Assembly: GCF_002575655.3 (NCBI RefSeq)
Contig: NC_053041.3
Span: forward strand, 373,905,054-373,969,053
Source of the DNA: Aegilops tauschii subsp. strangulata
Taxonomy: Eukaryota; Streptophyta; Magnoliopsida; Poales; Poaceae
DNA length: 64,000 nucleotides
Direction: 5' to 3'
The notes below the pieces were generated by a model, which did no database searches, had not been told where the DNA came from, and was given only the letters and a program-made list of their open reading frames with translations. Position numbers and translations under genes: made by a program. This document shows, in pieces, positions 47,834-58,534 of this stretch; position 1 is the stretch's first letter, and each line of letters begins with the position of its first letter.

Positions 47834-49357
47834 TGATACGTCTCCGTCGTATCTATAATTTTTGATTGTTCCATGCCAATATTATACAACTTTCATATAC
47901 TTTTGGCAACTTTTTATACTATTTTTGGGACTAACATATTGATCCAGTGCCCAGTGCCAGTTCCTGTTTGTTGCATGTTTTTTGATTCGCAGAAAATCCA
48001 TATCAAACGGAGTCCAAACGGGATAAAAACTGACGGAGAATTTTTTTGGAACATATGTGATTTTTGGGAAGAAGAATCAACGCGAGACGATGCCCGAGGG
48101 GGCCACGAGGCAGGGGGCGCGCCCCAGGGGGTGGGCGCGCCCCTAACCCTAATGGCCACCCCGTAAGGCGGTTGGTGCCCTTCTTTTGCCGCAAGAAAGC
48201 CAATATCCGGATAAAAATCGTGTCCAAATTTCAGCCCAATCGGAGTTACGGATCTCCGGGAATATAAGAAACAGTGAAAGGGCAGAAGCAGGGAACGCAG
48301 AAACAGAGAGAGACAGAGAGACAGATACAATCTCAGAGGGGCTCTCGCCCCTCCCATGCCATGGAAGCCAAGGACCAGAGGGGAAAACCTTCTCCCATCT
48401 AGGGAGAAGGTCAAGGAAGAAGAAGAAGAAGGGGGCCCCTCTCCCGTCTCTTCCGGTGGCGCCGGAACACCGCCGGGGCCATCATCCTCACCGCAATTTA
48501 CACCAACACCTCCGTCATCTTCACCAACATCTCCATCACCTTCCCCCATCTATCTATAGAGGTCCACTCTCCCGCGACCCGCTGTACCCTCTACTTGAAC
48601 ATGGTGCTTTATGCTTCATATCCTATGATGTGTTGCCATCCTATGATCTCTGAGTAGATTTTCGTTGTCCTATCGGTAATTGGTAAATTGCTATGATTTG
48701 TTTAATTTGCATGTGGTTATGTTGCTGTCCTTTGGTGCCCACCATATGAGCGCACGCGTGGATCACATCATCGGGTTAGTTGTATGTTGATAAGACTATG
48801 TATTAGAGGGCAAGAGTGACAGAAGCTTCAACCTAGCATAGAAATTGATGCATACGGGATTGAAGGGAGACCAATATATCTTAATGCTATGGTTGGGTTT
48901 TACCTTAATGAATGTTAGTAGTTGCGGTGCTTGCTAATAGTTCCAATCATAAGTGCATAGAATTCCAAGTCAGGGATGCCATGCTAGCAGTGGCCTCTCC
49001 CACATAAAACTTGCTATGGGTCTAGTAAAGTAGTCAATTGCTTAGGGACAATTTCGCAACTCCTACCACCACTTTTCCACACTCGCTATACTAAATTTAT
49101 TGCTTCTTTATCTAAACAGCCCCTAGATTTTATTTACGTGCTCTTTATTATCTTGCAAACCTATCCAACAACACCTACAAAGTACTTCTAGTTTTATACT
49201 TGTTTTAGGTAAAGCGAACGTTAAGCGTGCGTAGAGTTGTATCGATGGTCGATAGAACTTGAGGGGATATTTGTTCTACCTTTAGCTCCTCGTTGGGTTC
49301 GACACTCTTACTTATCGAAAGAGGCTACAATCGATCCCGCATACTTATGGGTTATCA
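47834..49357 (+). repeat. A LTR 3
   Basis: 1524 bp, TGATACGTC...GGGTTATCA. Its right end is the outer end of composite A. Confidence 0.9.
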
Positions 49358-50992
49358 AGCCTCGAGCCTGGGGAGGGCTGGATTCACCTCACGAGCGAAC
49401 TGCTTGAAGATGCGCTGGGAGGCTGGGGTTTGAGTGCCACCCAAGATGCAAGCGATGGCGCGAGGCTCCTGGAAGCCCCTAGCCCCCTCGTCCTGGTGGT
49501 GGTCGTCGTTCCTCCTTGGCGATGCTGGCAGCAGAGGGAGGCTCGCATTGCCCTGAGGACGGTCCTCACGAGGCTGATCTCTCCAGGCGCCCTCGTGAGG
49601 CAGGCCTTGCCAACGGTCCTCACGAGGCTGGTTGTGCCACTCCTGGCGGGGGCTGCGGTCGTCCCAGCGTCCTCCACTTCTGCCTCCTCCACGGCTGTAG
49701 CCTCGGTCATTGCACTCGGGGCGTCGACCAAGGCGCCCGTCGCAGATGACCCTGAGCTCCTGACAGTCATTGATGTTGTGGCTGTGTACGTTGTGAAAGA
49801 CAGAATGGACGGCTACCCTTGGATGACTCTGGGTGGTCGCAGCCGCGCTTCATTTCCAGTTCAGCCGCGAGCACGACAGCCCCTTGCGCTTCACGTCCTT
49901 GACCTTGGCCTTCTTGTCTTCTGGGTTGGCGGCCGGAAGCTCGAGGAGGGAGAGACGCCCCTCCTCAGCTCTCGCGCACTTGGTTGCCATGTTGAACATC
50001 TCCAGAGCCGTGCACAGGTCTTCATGGATGGCAAGCTCCTCCTTCTTCTTGACATCGCGGGCGCCATTGGAGAACGCCGAGATGATGGCCTCGTCCGAAA
50101 CCTTGGGGATCTTGAGGCGGACGCTGTTGAAGCGCTGAATGTACTTCTGCAGGGTTTCCCCTGGCAGCTGCTTGATGCGCCACAGGTCACCCACGGCAGG
50201 TGGGCGGTCGCGAGTGCCCTGGAAGTTGGCAACGAAATGCTCGCGCATCTCGCCCTAGGAGGAGGTTGATCCTGCGGGTAGATTCAGGAGCCACGAGCGC
50301 GCGCCATCCTTGAGGGCCATGGGAAACCAGTTCGCCATGACCTTCTCGTCACCGCTGGCCGCCTCGATGCTCAGCTCATAGAGCTGCAGGAACTCCGCAG
50401 GGTTGGGGGTGCCGTCATAGCACGGAGGCAGGTCGGGCTTGAACTTGCCGGCCCAGACGACGCTGCGTAGCTCTGGGGTGAAGGCGCGGCAGCCCGCGGT
50501 GGTCACTGGAGCCCGCCGTGGAGGCGGAGCCTGATCTTGGTACTCGCGCGCCACCGCTGCAGGCGGCACGCGGTCTTGACGTGGTGGCGGAGGGAGTGCT
50601 GGAGCACCTTCTTGCGGCCATTGGACCGCCTGGCAGCTTCCTTCTTCGCGTGCGGGCGCCCTGCGCAGTGGGTCGCACCGCGGAGCCGCGCGCCTCGGTC
50701 TGAGGACGACGTCTTGACGGGGAGGTGGTGGAGGCGCTCCATGGGCTACGTCGCTCGCAGTAGGCGGCAGATGAGGTAGCGGGAGGGACGGTGCTGGGGA
50801 GCCCCTAGCGGCGCTGACAAGCTCGGCGATGCGATCCAGCCAGTCTTTGTAGAGGTCGTCGATGGGGCGGTAGCACAGGAGCTCATGCGCCATGAGCAAC
50901 GCAGCATGCGCGTTCGCCGGGCCATGACGAGCATGGGACGACGAGCTAGCCAGAGTCAGCGACAGGGTGGCGGTGCGTCCGTCCCTCCGCAC
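49358..50992 (-). pseudogene. gag: Element D gag
   Basis: The minus frame starts near 50992 with a long Pro/Arg-rich N-terminus, then CYDGTPNPAEFLQLYE, KVMANWFPMALKDGARSWLLNLP, HFVANFQGTRDRP and LPGETLQKYIQRFNSVRLKIP, the classic core of plant Gypsy gag. The C-terminal part (SHNINDCQELRVICDGR) resembles the degenerate Cys/His region of Tat-type gag. In-frame stops: TAG at 50255-50257 (where F has Trp) and TGA at about 49850-49852. The frame runs into A and continues into the protease at 20647. Gag would form the virus-like particle. Confidence 0.85.
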
Positions 50993-51211
50993 GGAAGGGT
51001 GCAGTGATGAGGCTTGCTGCTCGTGCCCCGCCGGGCCGTGGCGGCATTGGAGGCGGATGATGGAGAACGACGGGAAGGCCCGCCGATGGGCGCCGTCTGG
51101 GCGACGCGAGCAGCGAGAGCGGCTCGACGCTCAGCACGGGCTCGACGAGCATCAGCCATGGAAACAGTGGAGCGGTGGCGAGTCAATCGACAGAAGAAAG
51201 GCCTCGACGCA

Positions 51212-51231
51212 CCCCTTCCTTGCGCGCCAAA
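51212..51231 (-). other. PBS-like site of element D
   Basis: The minus strand reads TTTGGCGCGCAAGGAAGGGG directly after the 5' LTR, a diverged form of the site in E and F. Confidence 0.65.
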
Positions 51232-52108
51232 TGTCGGATCCGGGGTTCCGCAGACCCTTGAGAGGTTCGAACTCTGGGGTGCGTGCGAAGAACTCTCTCT
51301 TCCCTATCTGCCTACTCGATGATCCCACGGCCTAGCTCGATGAACCCAATGGACAAGGGACACAACAGTTTATCCTAGTTCAGGCCACCTTGTGGTGTAA
51401 TACCCTACTCCAGCTTTTGTGGTAGATTTCCTCGAGGGGCTGAGGTTGGACTGGTACAGTGGATGAACAACCTCAGGAGGTGAGGTGTTCTTGAGCTCGA
51501 TGAGCTGGTGGGTGAGAGGATGGTCTGAATGATTTCCCCTCTCTATGGTGGTGGCTAAGTCCTTTTTATAGTGGCCTTGGTCCTCTTCCCAAATGTGGGC
51601 AGGGAGGGATCCCACAACGGCCAAATTCAAAGGGGGACAACTAGTACAAGTTATCCTGACAAAAGTAGTCTTCGCCTACAAAGGATCTAGTGGTGGCGCT
51701 GCAGTGGGCTCCGCGATGACCTCCGTCCTGGCGGTCTTGGTCTTGTTGCACCGATTTGGAAACTTTTGCTTGATTCCTCGGGACTCCGCGCCTGCGCTTG
51801 ACTCCTTGGCACCAAAGAGGAAACTGGTACACTACGCCCGCTGGCGCCCAACCGGCCTTGGTCGTCATGGCTCACGTCATATGAGCCTCGCGAGGTGCAT
51901 CTTGCATTGATATCTCCGCTCCTCGGGGGCCAGCCTGGTGAGGCCGCCCCCCAGGGTGGTCTTGATGTCGCCTGCCTCGCGAGGCCTGGCCCCTCGCGAG
52001 GGTCTTGAGTTGTTACTGCTGAAGCTGGGTCGTACCGGCTGCAGATGGAGCCACGTCGTGGGCCGCAGGCAAGCAATTCTGGGTACCCCCGTTCCTAGGA
52101 CGCCGACA
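51232..52108 (-). repeat. 5' LTR of element D
   Basis: 877 bp, TGTCGGATCC...CCGACA; mirrors 564-1488. Minus-strand TATAAAAA at 51563-51570 is the likely element promoter. Confidence 0.9.
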
Positions 52109-52113
52109 AGTAT
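52109..52113. repeat. Target-site duplication AGTAT of element D (right copy)
   Basis: Matches 559-563. Confidence 0.9.
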
Positions 52114-52338
52114 ACCATCCTCGAAGGGGTCATGTGAGCACGTGTAAAGGAGATGATTCACCTTTATGTATGTGAAGTAGATGTCGCACGTGTCACTTGC
52201 TGAATAGACTCTTGACATCGTGATGTCCGTAGGATGCTCTGCATCATCCCCTCCCCCTTGGGAAAGATCCGACCCCAGTTCAAAAAACAAATCAACATGG
52301 GAAACAGATGGTGTCGCTGTGTAAAACTAGACGGTCAC

Positions 52339-53811
52339 CTAGTACTCATCATCTTGAAGCTCGAAATAGGCACTCTCCAATGTCACACCGTCGTGTGGTT
52401 CCTTCAAAAGGATCAAGGACAACAGACACTTGGAAAAACAAATGTGGTTAGCGCTAGTGCAAAACCAATCATTCAAGAGGTGATTCACCCAACAAGTGTT
52501 GTCATCAAACATAGTATATGGTGTGACAAAGGATTGTGGCATGTCATGGAAGCATATGAATTCAGCACAATCAAGGACAGCATGGAAACAATCATGCAAA
52601 TGGGAGGTAAAGATGCTAATATCTTTGACAAGAGACCAAGCATCTACCTCAAGATTATAGAAAACATGCATAAAGCGCTCGACAAATGGTCGATGGTAGG
52701 CATAAGAATCATACACAACACCAAAGAATATGAGATGTCTACACACATGGGTCAAGTGCAAGACAATCCAAGCATAACGTGCATATGGTGTAGTGAATAT
52801 AGTGTGGCACTCAACACAATATAAAGTGCAATTGTTCATCATGTGTGAAGCAATCAAGTCAAACATGTAACAATCAATGGGGTATGGCATATGTGAAGAA
52901 ATGACATTGTTGCAACCAAACATTTGATAGGAGCAAGTAATCCAAGAATTGGATGCAACACACAAGGTATATATGTCATGAGGCATGGCCATGTGGCAAT
53001 CATGAGTGAAAGCAATATCTCAAACATGCGTGCAAATGGTGCAAGCAACACATGAAGTATGATCGACAATATCCAAGCTCAAGAAGGATGTCACCTTGAA
53101 AGCATGTCCTTGTGCGTCCTTCACAATACCGAAGCGGAAGCAAATGCAGTGTAGAAGCAAGTCATGGTAGAATGTATGAGGCTCGCTCTCAAGAGATCGA
53201 ATGGTCAACTCACGTGAAGTGGAAGTCGACACAAAGTACAAGTATCCTACACATGCACACAACAAAACAAACAGCGCATGTGCATGGTAGATAGACACAT
53301 CATCCATCATGATGGTTCTCATCTTTTCCACATAACTATTAGAATCACAAGTGCATGAATAATATGATGCAAGAATGGCGATATTCATGGCACTAGGTAT
53401 ATGGTGCAAACAGGTAGGGCAAGCATGCTTCACAAGAAATAAGTCAAAATCTCCAAATATATGTGATAATGCTATGGGGGCAATCTCATTAGGAAGATTT
53501 AAGTCATTGTTGCATTCCATACATGGCAAATTATCTAGCATGAGAGAGGCAACACATGGAGATATATGACAAGAAGCAATAATAATCATGTGCAAAGCAT
53601 GTAGATGGTTGTCATCAACCACATGAAAAGAGCAAGTATGAATCATCGGTGATACAACAAGGCAAGCAATCATAGTAATCAAGTCGTGCAAACTAGTGGA
53701 GCGAAGATGCAACACACTAGAGGAAATCATGGCAATCATGTCATGTGAGTAAATAGTAGGCATAGGCAATGCACATGACATATCGCAAGCACGAGAACAG
53801 AACATGATCAA
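52339..53811 (-). pseudogene. Long unknown ORF of element G, rich in Cys, His and Met
   Basis: One frame of about 490 codons, interrupted only by a TGA at 53020-53022. It is unusually rich in Cys, His, Met, Ser and aromatic residues, with many short C-x-x-C, H-x-x-H and MxxM-like words (IACLVVSPMIHTCSFHVV, CTCDSNSYVEKM). Such long-lived openness is notable in this decayed setting. It lies on the same strand as, and downstream of, the gag at 55689-56315, where pol would be expected, but I see no RT, RNase H or integrase motif. Function unknown. Confidence 0.5.
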
Positions 53812-53930
53812 AGTATCATCATAGGAATGTAGTACAAAAGGAACATGGCACTAACAAGCAATATCTCCACCAAGCTTGCAAATACACATACAAGTAGTAG
53901 AATCAATCATCATGTGTAATGCAAAGCATG

Positions 53931-54644
53931 GGTCGCCCGGAGTTGGCAGGGGAGAGTGCGGCGAAAAAGCATCACTTGGATCACATTTGTGAGGCCGGTG
54001 TTCTTGCCTATCATGTTGGCAATAAATTTTTGCAGCATCTGCACCTCTGCTATGGATCCCTAGTCCAGGCCATTAGCGGTCCATGAGGTAAGCCTCGTAG
54101 GGGGTCCGGATCTGAACTCAGGAGTGGCTGCCCACTTGGCGTCGTGAGGTTCGGTGATGTACAACCACTCCTGCTGCCATACCTTGACAGTCTCCACAAA
54201 GGCCCCCTTTAGCCAGACGACATTGGGGAGTTTGCTCACCATGGCGCCACCGCATTCCGCATGCTGCCCATCAACCACCTTCTGCTTCAGATTGAAGACC
54301 TTGAGCCACAGGCCGAAGTGTGGGGGGATGCGGAGTAGCGCCTCGCACGCGACGATGAACGCCGATATGTGGAGGAAAGAATTTGGGGCTAGATCATGGA
54401 AATCTAGCCCATAGTAGAACATGAGGCCCCGGACGAAGGGATGGAGGGGAAACCGTAGTCCTCAGAGGAAGTGAGGAGTGAATACGACCCTTTCGTCGAG
54501 CTCCGGAGTGGGGATGACTTGATCCTTGGCAGGGAGCCTGTGCGCGATGTCCGTAGACAGATACCCCACGCCCCAGAGCTCCTTGACGTCCTTCTCAGTG
54601 ACGGAGGAGGCCTCACACTTGCCCTTGGAACCAGATCCAGACAT
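53931..54644 (-). pseudogene. Antisense PF04195-type gene of element I (truncated)
   Basis: Starts MSGSGSKGKCEASSVTEKDV. Family-like blocks: HPFVRGLMFYYGLDFHDLAPNSFLHISAF (54440-54355), VACEALLRIPPHFGLW, ECGGAMVSKLPNVVWLKG and EWLYITEPHD. After about 54060 the frame reads VQMLQKFIANMIGKNTGLT and TLPCQL. Stops: TGA at 54462-54464 (CGA type) and TAG at 54060-54062 (TGG type). The coiled-coil end seen in the E gene is missing. Orientation relative to the LTR is again antisense. Function unknown. Confidence 0.7.
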
Positions 54645-54756
54645 GGCTGGGGAGGTTGGTGGCGGTGGGAAAGGTTGAGACTTTGGGTGCTCGAGCTCAG
54701 AGGAAGGGAAGGCAAGAGCTAGGAGAAAGGCGTGGGAGAAAAGAAGGAATCTTTAC

Positions 54757-54764
54757 CCTCTTAT
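54757..54764 (-). promoter_or_regulatory. TATA box of the I antisense gene
   Basis: The minus strand reads CCTATATAAGAGGG, about 110 bases before the ATG at 54644. Confidence 0.6.
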
Positions 54765-55205
54765 ATAGGCGGTGAAATACCAAACGCCCCCCTCTCAAGC
54801 CTTGAAACTCGCCAGTTCCCGAAGAGATCATGCGAATGGCACGGTTGGATTACCCAAAACTGAATTAATGAGTATCCCGTAATGGGCGGGCACGATCTCT
54901 GTTTTGACAAGATGTGCCAATGGAGGCTATGCCTCGAAACGCGAAGCGGGAGGTGTGAAAACGGTTCGAAATATTAAAAGAGCCAGATATGACGTTTCAC
55001 CAAAAAAAGTTGTTAGTAAAGAGACGTTGTTTTATTTGGATACTTGCCTTCGTGGCTAAGGGTTGTAACAATTATGCAGAGCCGGATACAGTCCCTTTGT
55101 TCAGGGAATTATTTTAAAGTGTTCAGGAAGAGGAACCCGCCTTGCAATGCCGAAGACAATCCACGTGCCAAACACATTGTCATCGAAGACTGGTTCAGGG
55201 GTTAC

Positions 55206-55688
55206 TGACGGAGTCCTAGATTAGGGGGTCCTCGGGTGTCCGGGCTATTGATATGGGTCGGACTGATGGGCCATGAAGATACAAGCTGAAGACTCCCCCC
55301 CCCCCCCCCCCGTGTCCGGATAGGACTCCCCTGTGCGTGGATGGCAAGATTAGAGTCCGGATATGTTATTTCCTTCCCTTACAAACCGACTCTATACAAC
55401 CCTAGGTCCCTCTAGTGTGTATATAAACCAGAGGGTTTAGTCCGTAGAGGCTATCAGAATTCTCATAGGCTAGACAGCTAGGGTTTGGCCATTACGATCT
55501 CGAGGTAGATCAACTCTTGTAACCCCTATATTCATCAAATATAATCAAGCAGGACGTAGGGTTTTACCTCCATCAAGAGGGCCCAAACCTGGGTAAACAT
55601 TGTGTCCCACTTGTCCCTTGCTACCCTCGATCCTCAGACACATAGTTCAGGACCCCCTACCCGAGTTCGGCATGTTTTGACACCGACA
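55206..55688 (+). repeat. 3' LTR of element I
   Basis: 483 bp, TGACGGAGTCC...GACACCGACA, with TATATAAA near 55420-55427. A run of 17 C at 55295-55311 lies in U3. Confidence 0.8.
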
Positions 55689-56354
55689 ACCGTCGCCGTC
55701 GATGAAGGCCGAAGATGGAAAATCATCACTCTTGCCTCCAAAGATGGAAGCATCATCCTTGCTCGTCACCATGTCGTTCGCCTCCAAAGCTTGGTCCTTG
55801 AATGGCTCCGTAGTCGTAGTCGTCGCCGCAATATCTTGGAAAAGAGTCAAAGTAGACTCGGCATCATCAATGCCACAAAGAGGGTTGGCGATGAAGTCGA
55901 ACTTGGGAGCATCGTCTTGGAGCTCATCAGGCTTGGACATCTTGGTGGTACTATCCTCATGCCCGTTCTCATGGAGCCTGGTCGTCGCGAAGTGTGCTTG
56001 GGGTGGAGAAGCTTTAGCCTTTGTAAGTTCTTGTTCCGCCTTTAGAGCACCAATGTAGTTGTCGTCGAGGGACTTGTAGTTCTCAAGGAAGATAGTCTTG
56101 GAGATGTCGTTGTGCAATCCCATCATGAAGTGGAACTTCATCGAAGTGGGGTCGTCCACGCCGGCTCGTTGCAAGGCATTCTTCATCTCCTTGAAGTACG
56201 CATCGATGGACTTGGATCCTTGGATGGTGTTCTCCAATTGGAGTAGAAGCTGTTCCATGTAGGTTGGACGCACAAACTCTTGCCACATAGCTCTCTTCGT
56301 CTTTGGCCAACTCATGTCGTAGCTCTCCGAAGGTGTGTGAAGCCACCATGTCGA
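55689..56354 (-). pseudogene. gag: Element G gag (partial)
   Basis: Minus frame from 56315: MWQEFVRPTYMEQLLLQLEN, QGSKSIDAYFKEMKNALQRAG, FMMGLHNDISKTI and SLDDNYIGALKAEQELTKAK. This is the Retrotrans_gag core of plant Gypsy elements. Its N-terminal side is cut off by H at 56355, and its C-terminal side by I at 55688. It is open over the visible part, so it decayed less than its age would suggest. Confidence 0.75.
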
Positions 56355-57998
56355 TGTGACGCCCGGATAATTAGACTACAGTAATTCCCTGCTATTGATG
56401 CCACGTCACCTCTGACACTGTAGTTAATCCCTTTCGTTAGTTCAAAAACCAATTCAAATTCAAAATTGAATAAAAGGCAAACAACAAAAGTTTTCAAACT
56501 TTAAAACTAAAATGTTCGGGTTGTGCCAAATAATGCGTAGATAATTATGGTGGAGAACCACACTTTTATAAAATGTTCAAATATTCAAATGGTAATAAAA
56601 CAGTAGCAAAACTATTATTTAAATACTTTAAATACTCAACAATTACCAAATATTTTATTTTAGGTGCCAAGTTAATTGTGGCAGTGGACTAATTAGTAAT
56701 ACTAATTTAGGTGCTCATTTGGCATTTTACAAAACTAAAATAAAATGTAACTAAAAGAAAACAGTAAAGAAATAAAAGAAAAATAGAAAAGGAAAAGCAA
56801 ATCAAGAGAAAACAAAAAAAAAGGGAATAGGCCTCGGCCCACCCGACCAGGCCCAGCCCATCTTCCTCCCCGGTCGTCTTCTCTGTTCACCCGACCCCGT
56901 GCGCGCCCAAGTCGCGTCCCCGCCGAACCCACCTCGCCGTCGGCGCCTCGGTGGATAAGGACTCCACCCCCCTGGCGCCTCGGGCTCTCTCCCCGCTCGC
57001 CCACTTGCCCCCTCTCGCTCGCCTCTACGCCTCCCCTCATCCGAGATCCACCTCTCCCCTCTCCTCTCGCTCGATCCCGAGCGCGCCCGTCGCCATGGCC
57101 CCGTCCTAGCCGCAGCCACCGTCGCCACCTCGCCTCGTCCCCATGACAAATCGGTTCTCCGGCCCTCGCTACTTCCTCCCCGACCACCTGCTCGAGCCGG
57201 GACCCCCTACATCACCCCCAACGCCGTCGCCTTCTTCCTCGGGTCGCCGCCGTCTTCTTCGACTCCGGCGACTGCTGCTGCTACTAAGCCTCTCACCGGC
57301 CTCTGTGTGCCGCGCGGTGAGCTCCTCTACCTCCTACCCTTCTCCGTTTGCTCTCGCGCGAACCCTAGCTAGCTCTCACAACGAGGCCGAATGCATCGCC
57401 GTGGAGCTCGTCGCCGACGCGTCTCCGGTGACGGTTTGGTCACGGGCTCGTACCCATTGGACTCGCCGCACCACGTAGATCCTCCCCGGCCTCCTCTTTT
57501 GCTCAATAGCGTGCTGCCTCGCCGTTTCCGTCTTCGGCCGAAGCCGCTCCGCCGCTGGCCTCGACGCCGGTGCCGATTCCAGCCAACTCCGGCGACGCCA
57601 CCACCGCTGTTCGACGCGCGTTGCTCCGCTCGTTCGAACGCGCCCTCGCGCGCGCGAAACGGTTGCTCGTAGGCGAAATCCGACGAGGTCCGAAGCCCTC
57701 CGCCGTGTTTGGCGTCACCGGCGACGTGCCGCCGGCCGCCGCTGACATGGCACACCTGGGGCCACCCCGGGGTCACTGCCAGCGGGCCCCGCGGGCCCCG
57801 TTGACTGGGTTGACCCAGTCAACGTGCTGACTGGGCGTCTCTGTGACGCTGACATGTGGGCCCCGCCGCTTAATCTTCTAATTAAACGTTTTATTAATTA
57901 AAACTAATTAGTTTAGTTAATTAGTCCATGACAAGCGTGACCTACCTGCTAAATAACTCTGTTTAGTTAGTTTTAAAACTCTGTTAACTCTCTGTCTA

Positions 57999-58030
57999 TG
58001 ACATGTGGGCCCCGCTGGACCCACATGTCA
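57999..58030. repeat. Perfect 11-bp hairpin in the H LTR
   Basis: TGACATGTGGG (57999-58009) and CCCACATGTCA (58020-58030) around a 10-base loop. A third ACATGTGGGCCCCGC copy lies at about 57852. Confidence 0.85.
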
Positions 58031-58464
58031 GTTTTGACCCTGGTCAGCGAGTCTGTTGACTGCTGACGTCATCCGCACGCAATGCCGACGTCATATTCCT
58101 TTTCTGTTAATATTAATAATTCCAGAAAATACTTCAATCTTTAAAAATTCATAGAAAATAAACCGTAACTCGGATGGAAATGTTTTCTACATGAAAGTTG
58201 CTCAGAAAAATCCAACGAATCCGAATACGGGGTCCGTTCATTTGCCACATGCCTCTAGCATGCTGAACATGGAACTTTCCCCCTCCGGTCATCTGTCTGG
58301 CACAGGTCCGGAACCGGCAACCCCTTCCCGGTTGAATTCCCCCTTCACCTATATCGTGTAGCCATACGTTAGGTCACACCTGGCATATCATATTGCCACG
58401 TTATGCTTTGTGAAGCTATGTTTGCTTTATATTTACTGTTTCTTCCCCCTCTTCTCTCCGATAG

Positions 58465-58534
58465 ACCCCGAGACCGATGTTGCCCCTATGATCGACTACG
58501 TCGACGACGACCCCCTCCTTGCCAGAGCAACCAG
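58465..58534 (+). other. Exon-like acidic block in the H LTR
   Basis: 70 bases between an acceptor-like CTCCGATAG and a donor-like CAG|GCAATC (GC type). One frame is open and acidic (ETDVAPMIDYVDDDPLLARA). It matches the plan of the block at 4629-4712 in B. Confidence 0.4.

Larger units (their letters stand above)
20648..49357 (+). mobile_element. Composite element A: LTR-internal-LTR-internal-LTR, Athila-like non-autonomous
   Basis: Three LTRs of one family (20648-22152, 26482-28010, 47834-49357) alternate with two copies of one internal region. Each internal copy starts with an Athila-type PBS, carries one gene of unknown function and no pol, and ends AGGAATTAAGCTTGGG before the next LTR. 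A target duplication only at the outermost ends points to one insertion later enlarged by unequal recombination. The second internal copy contains E. It lies in the gag-protease frame of D. Confidence 0.88.
564..52108 (-). mobile_element. Element D: Tat-like Gypsy LTR retrotransposon hosting nested insertions
   Basis: Two related LTRs (564-1488 and 51232-52108) begin TGTCG and end CCGACA, with a perfect 5-bp TSD (AGTAT). Orientation is minus: the PBS-like site abuts the right LTR, LTR TATA boxes read leftwards, and gag, protease and RT remnants are on the minus strand in order from right to left. A gene on the plus strand near the left LTR is antisense to the element, as known for the Tat lineage (for example Grande). 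B, C and A are inserted in it. Most of RT, RNase H and integrase is missing, so D could not have moved by itself in this form. Confidence 0.9.
53926..55688 (+). mobile_element. Element I: truncated Gypsy element, 3' end with LTR
   Basis: An LTR (55206-55688) with TG...CA ends lies at the right, preceded by a PPT-like GGTTCAGGGGTTAC. To its left is an antisense PF04195-type gene. The left junction (about 53926) has no LTR and the flanks GTTAC/ACCGT do not match, so the 5' part was lost by deletion. It interrupts G. Confidence 0.7.

Noticed and set aside
64..52135. Short match GAAGGGGTCATG at about 64 and 52124 as an LTR pair
   Set aside because: Only about a dozen bases match and the neighbouring sequence differs, so it does not define LTRs.
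55201..55693. LTR at 55206-55688 as a clean solo LTR
   Set aside because: Flanking pentamers (GTTAC and ACCGT) differ, and an element-type antisense gene with PPT-like sequence adjoins it on the left; a truncated element fits better.
57143..57830. Overlapping ORFs in the GC-rich part of the H LTR
   Set aside because: Low-complexity Arg/Ser/Pro frames on both strands; a transcribed leader is a better reading than three overlapping genes.
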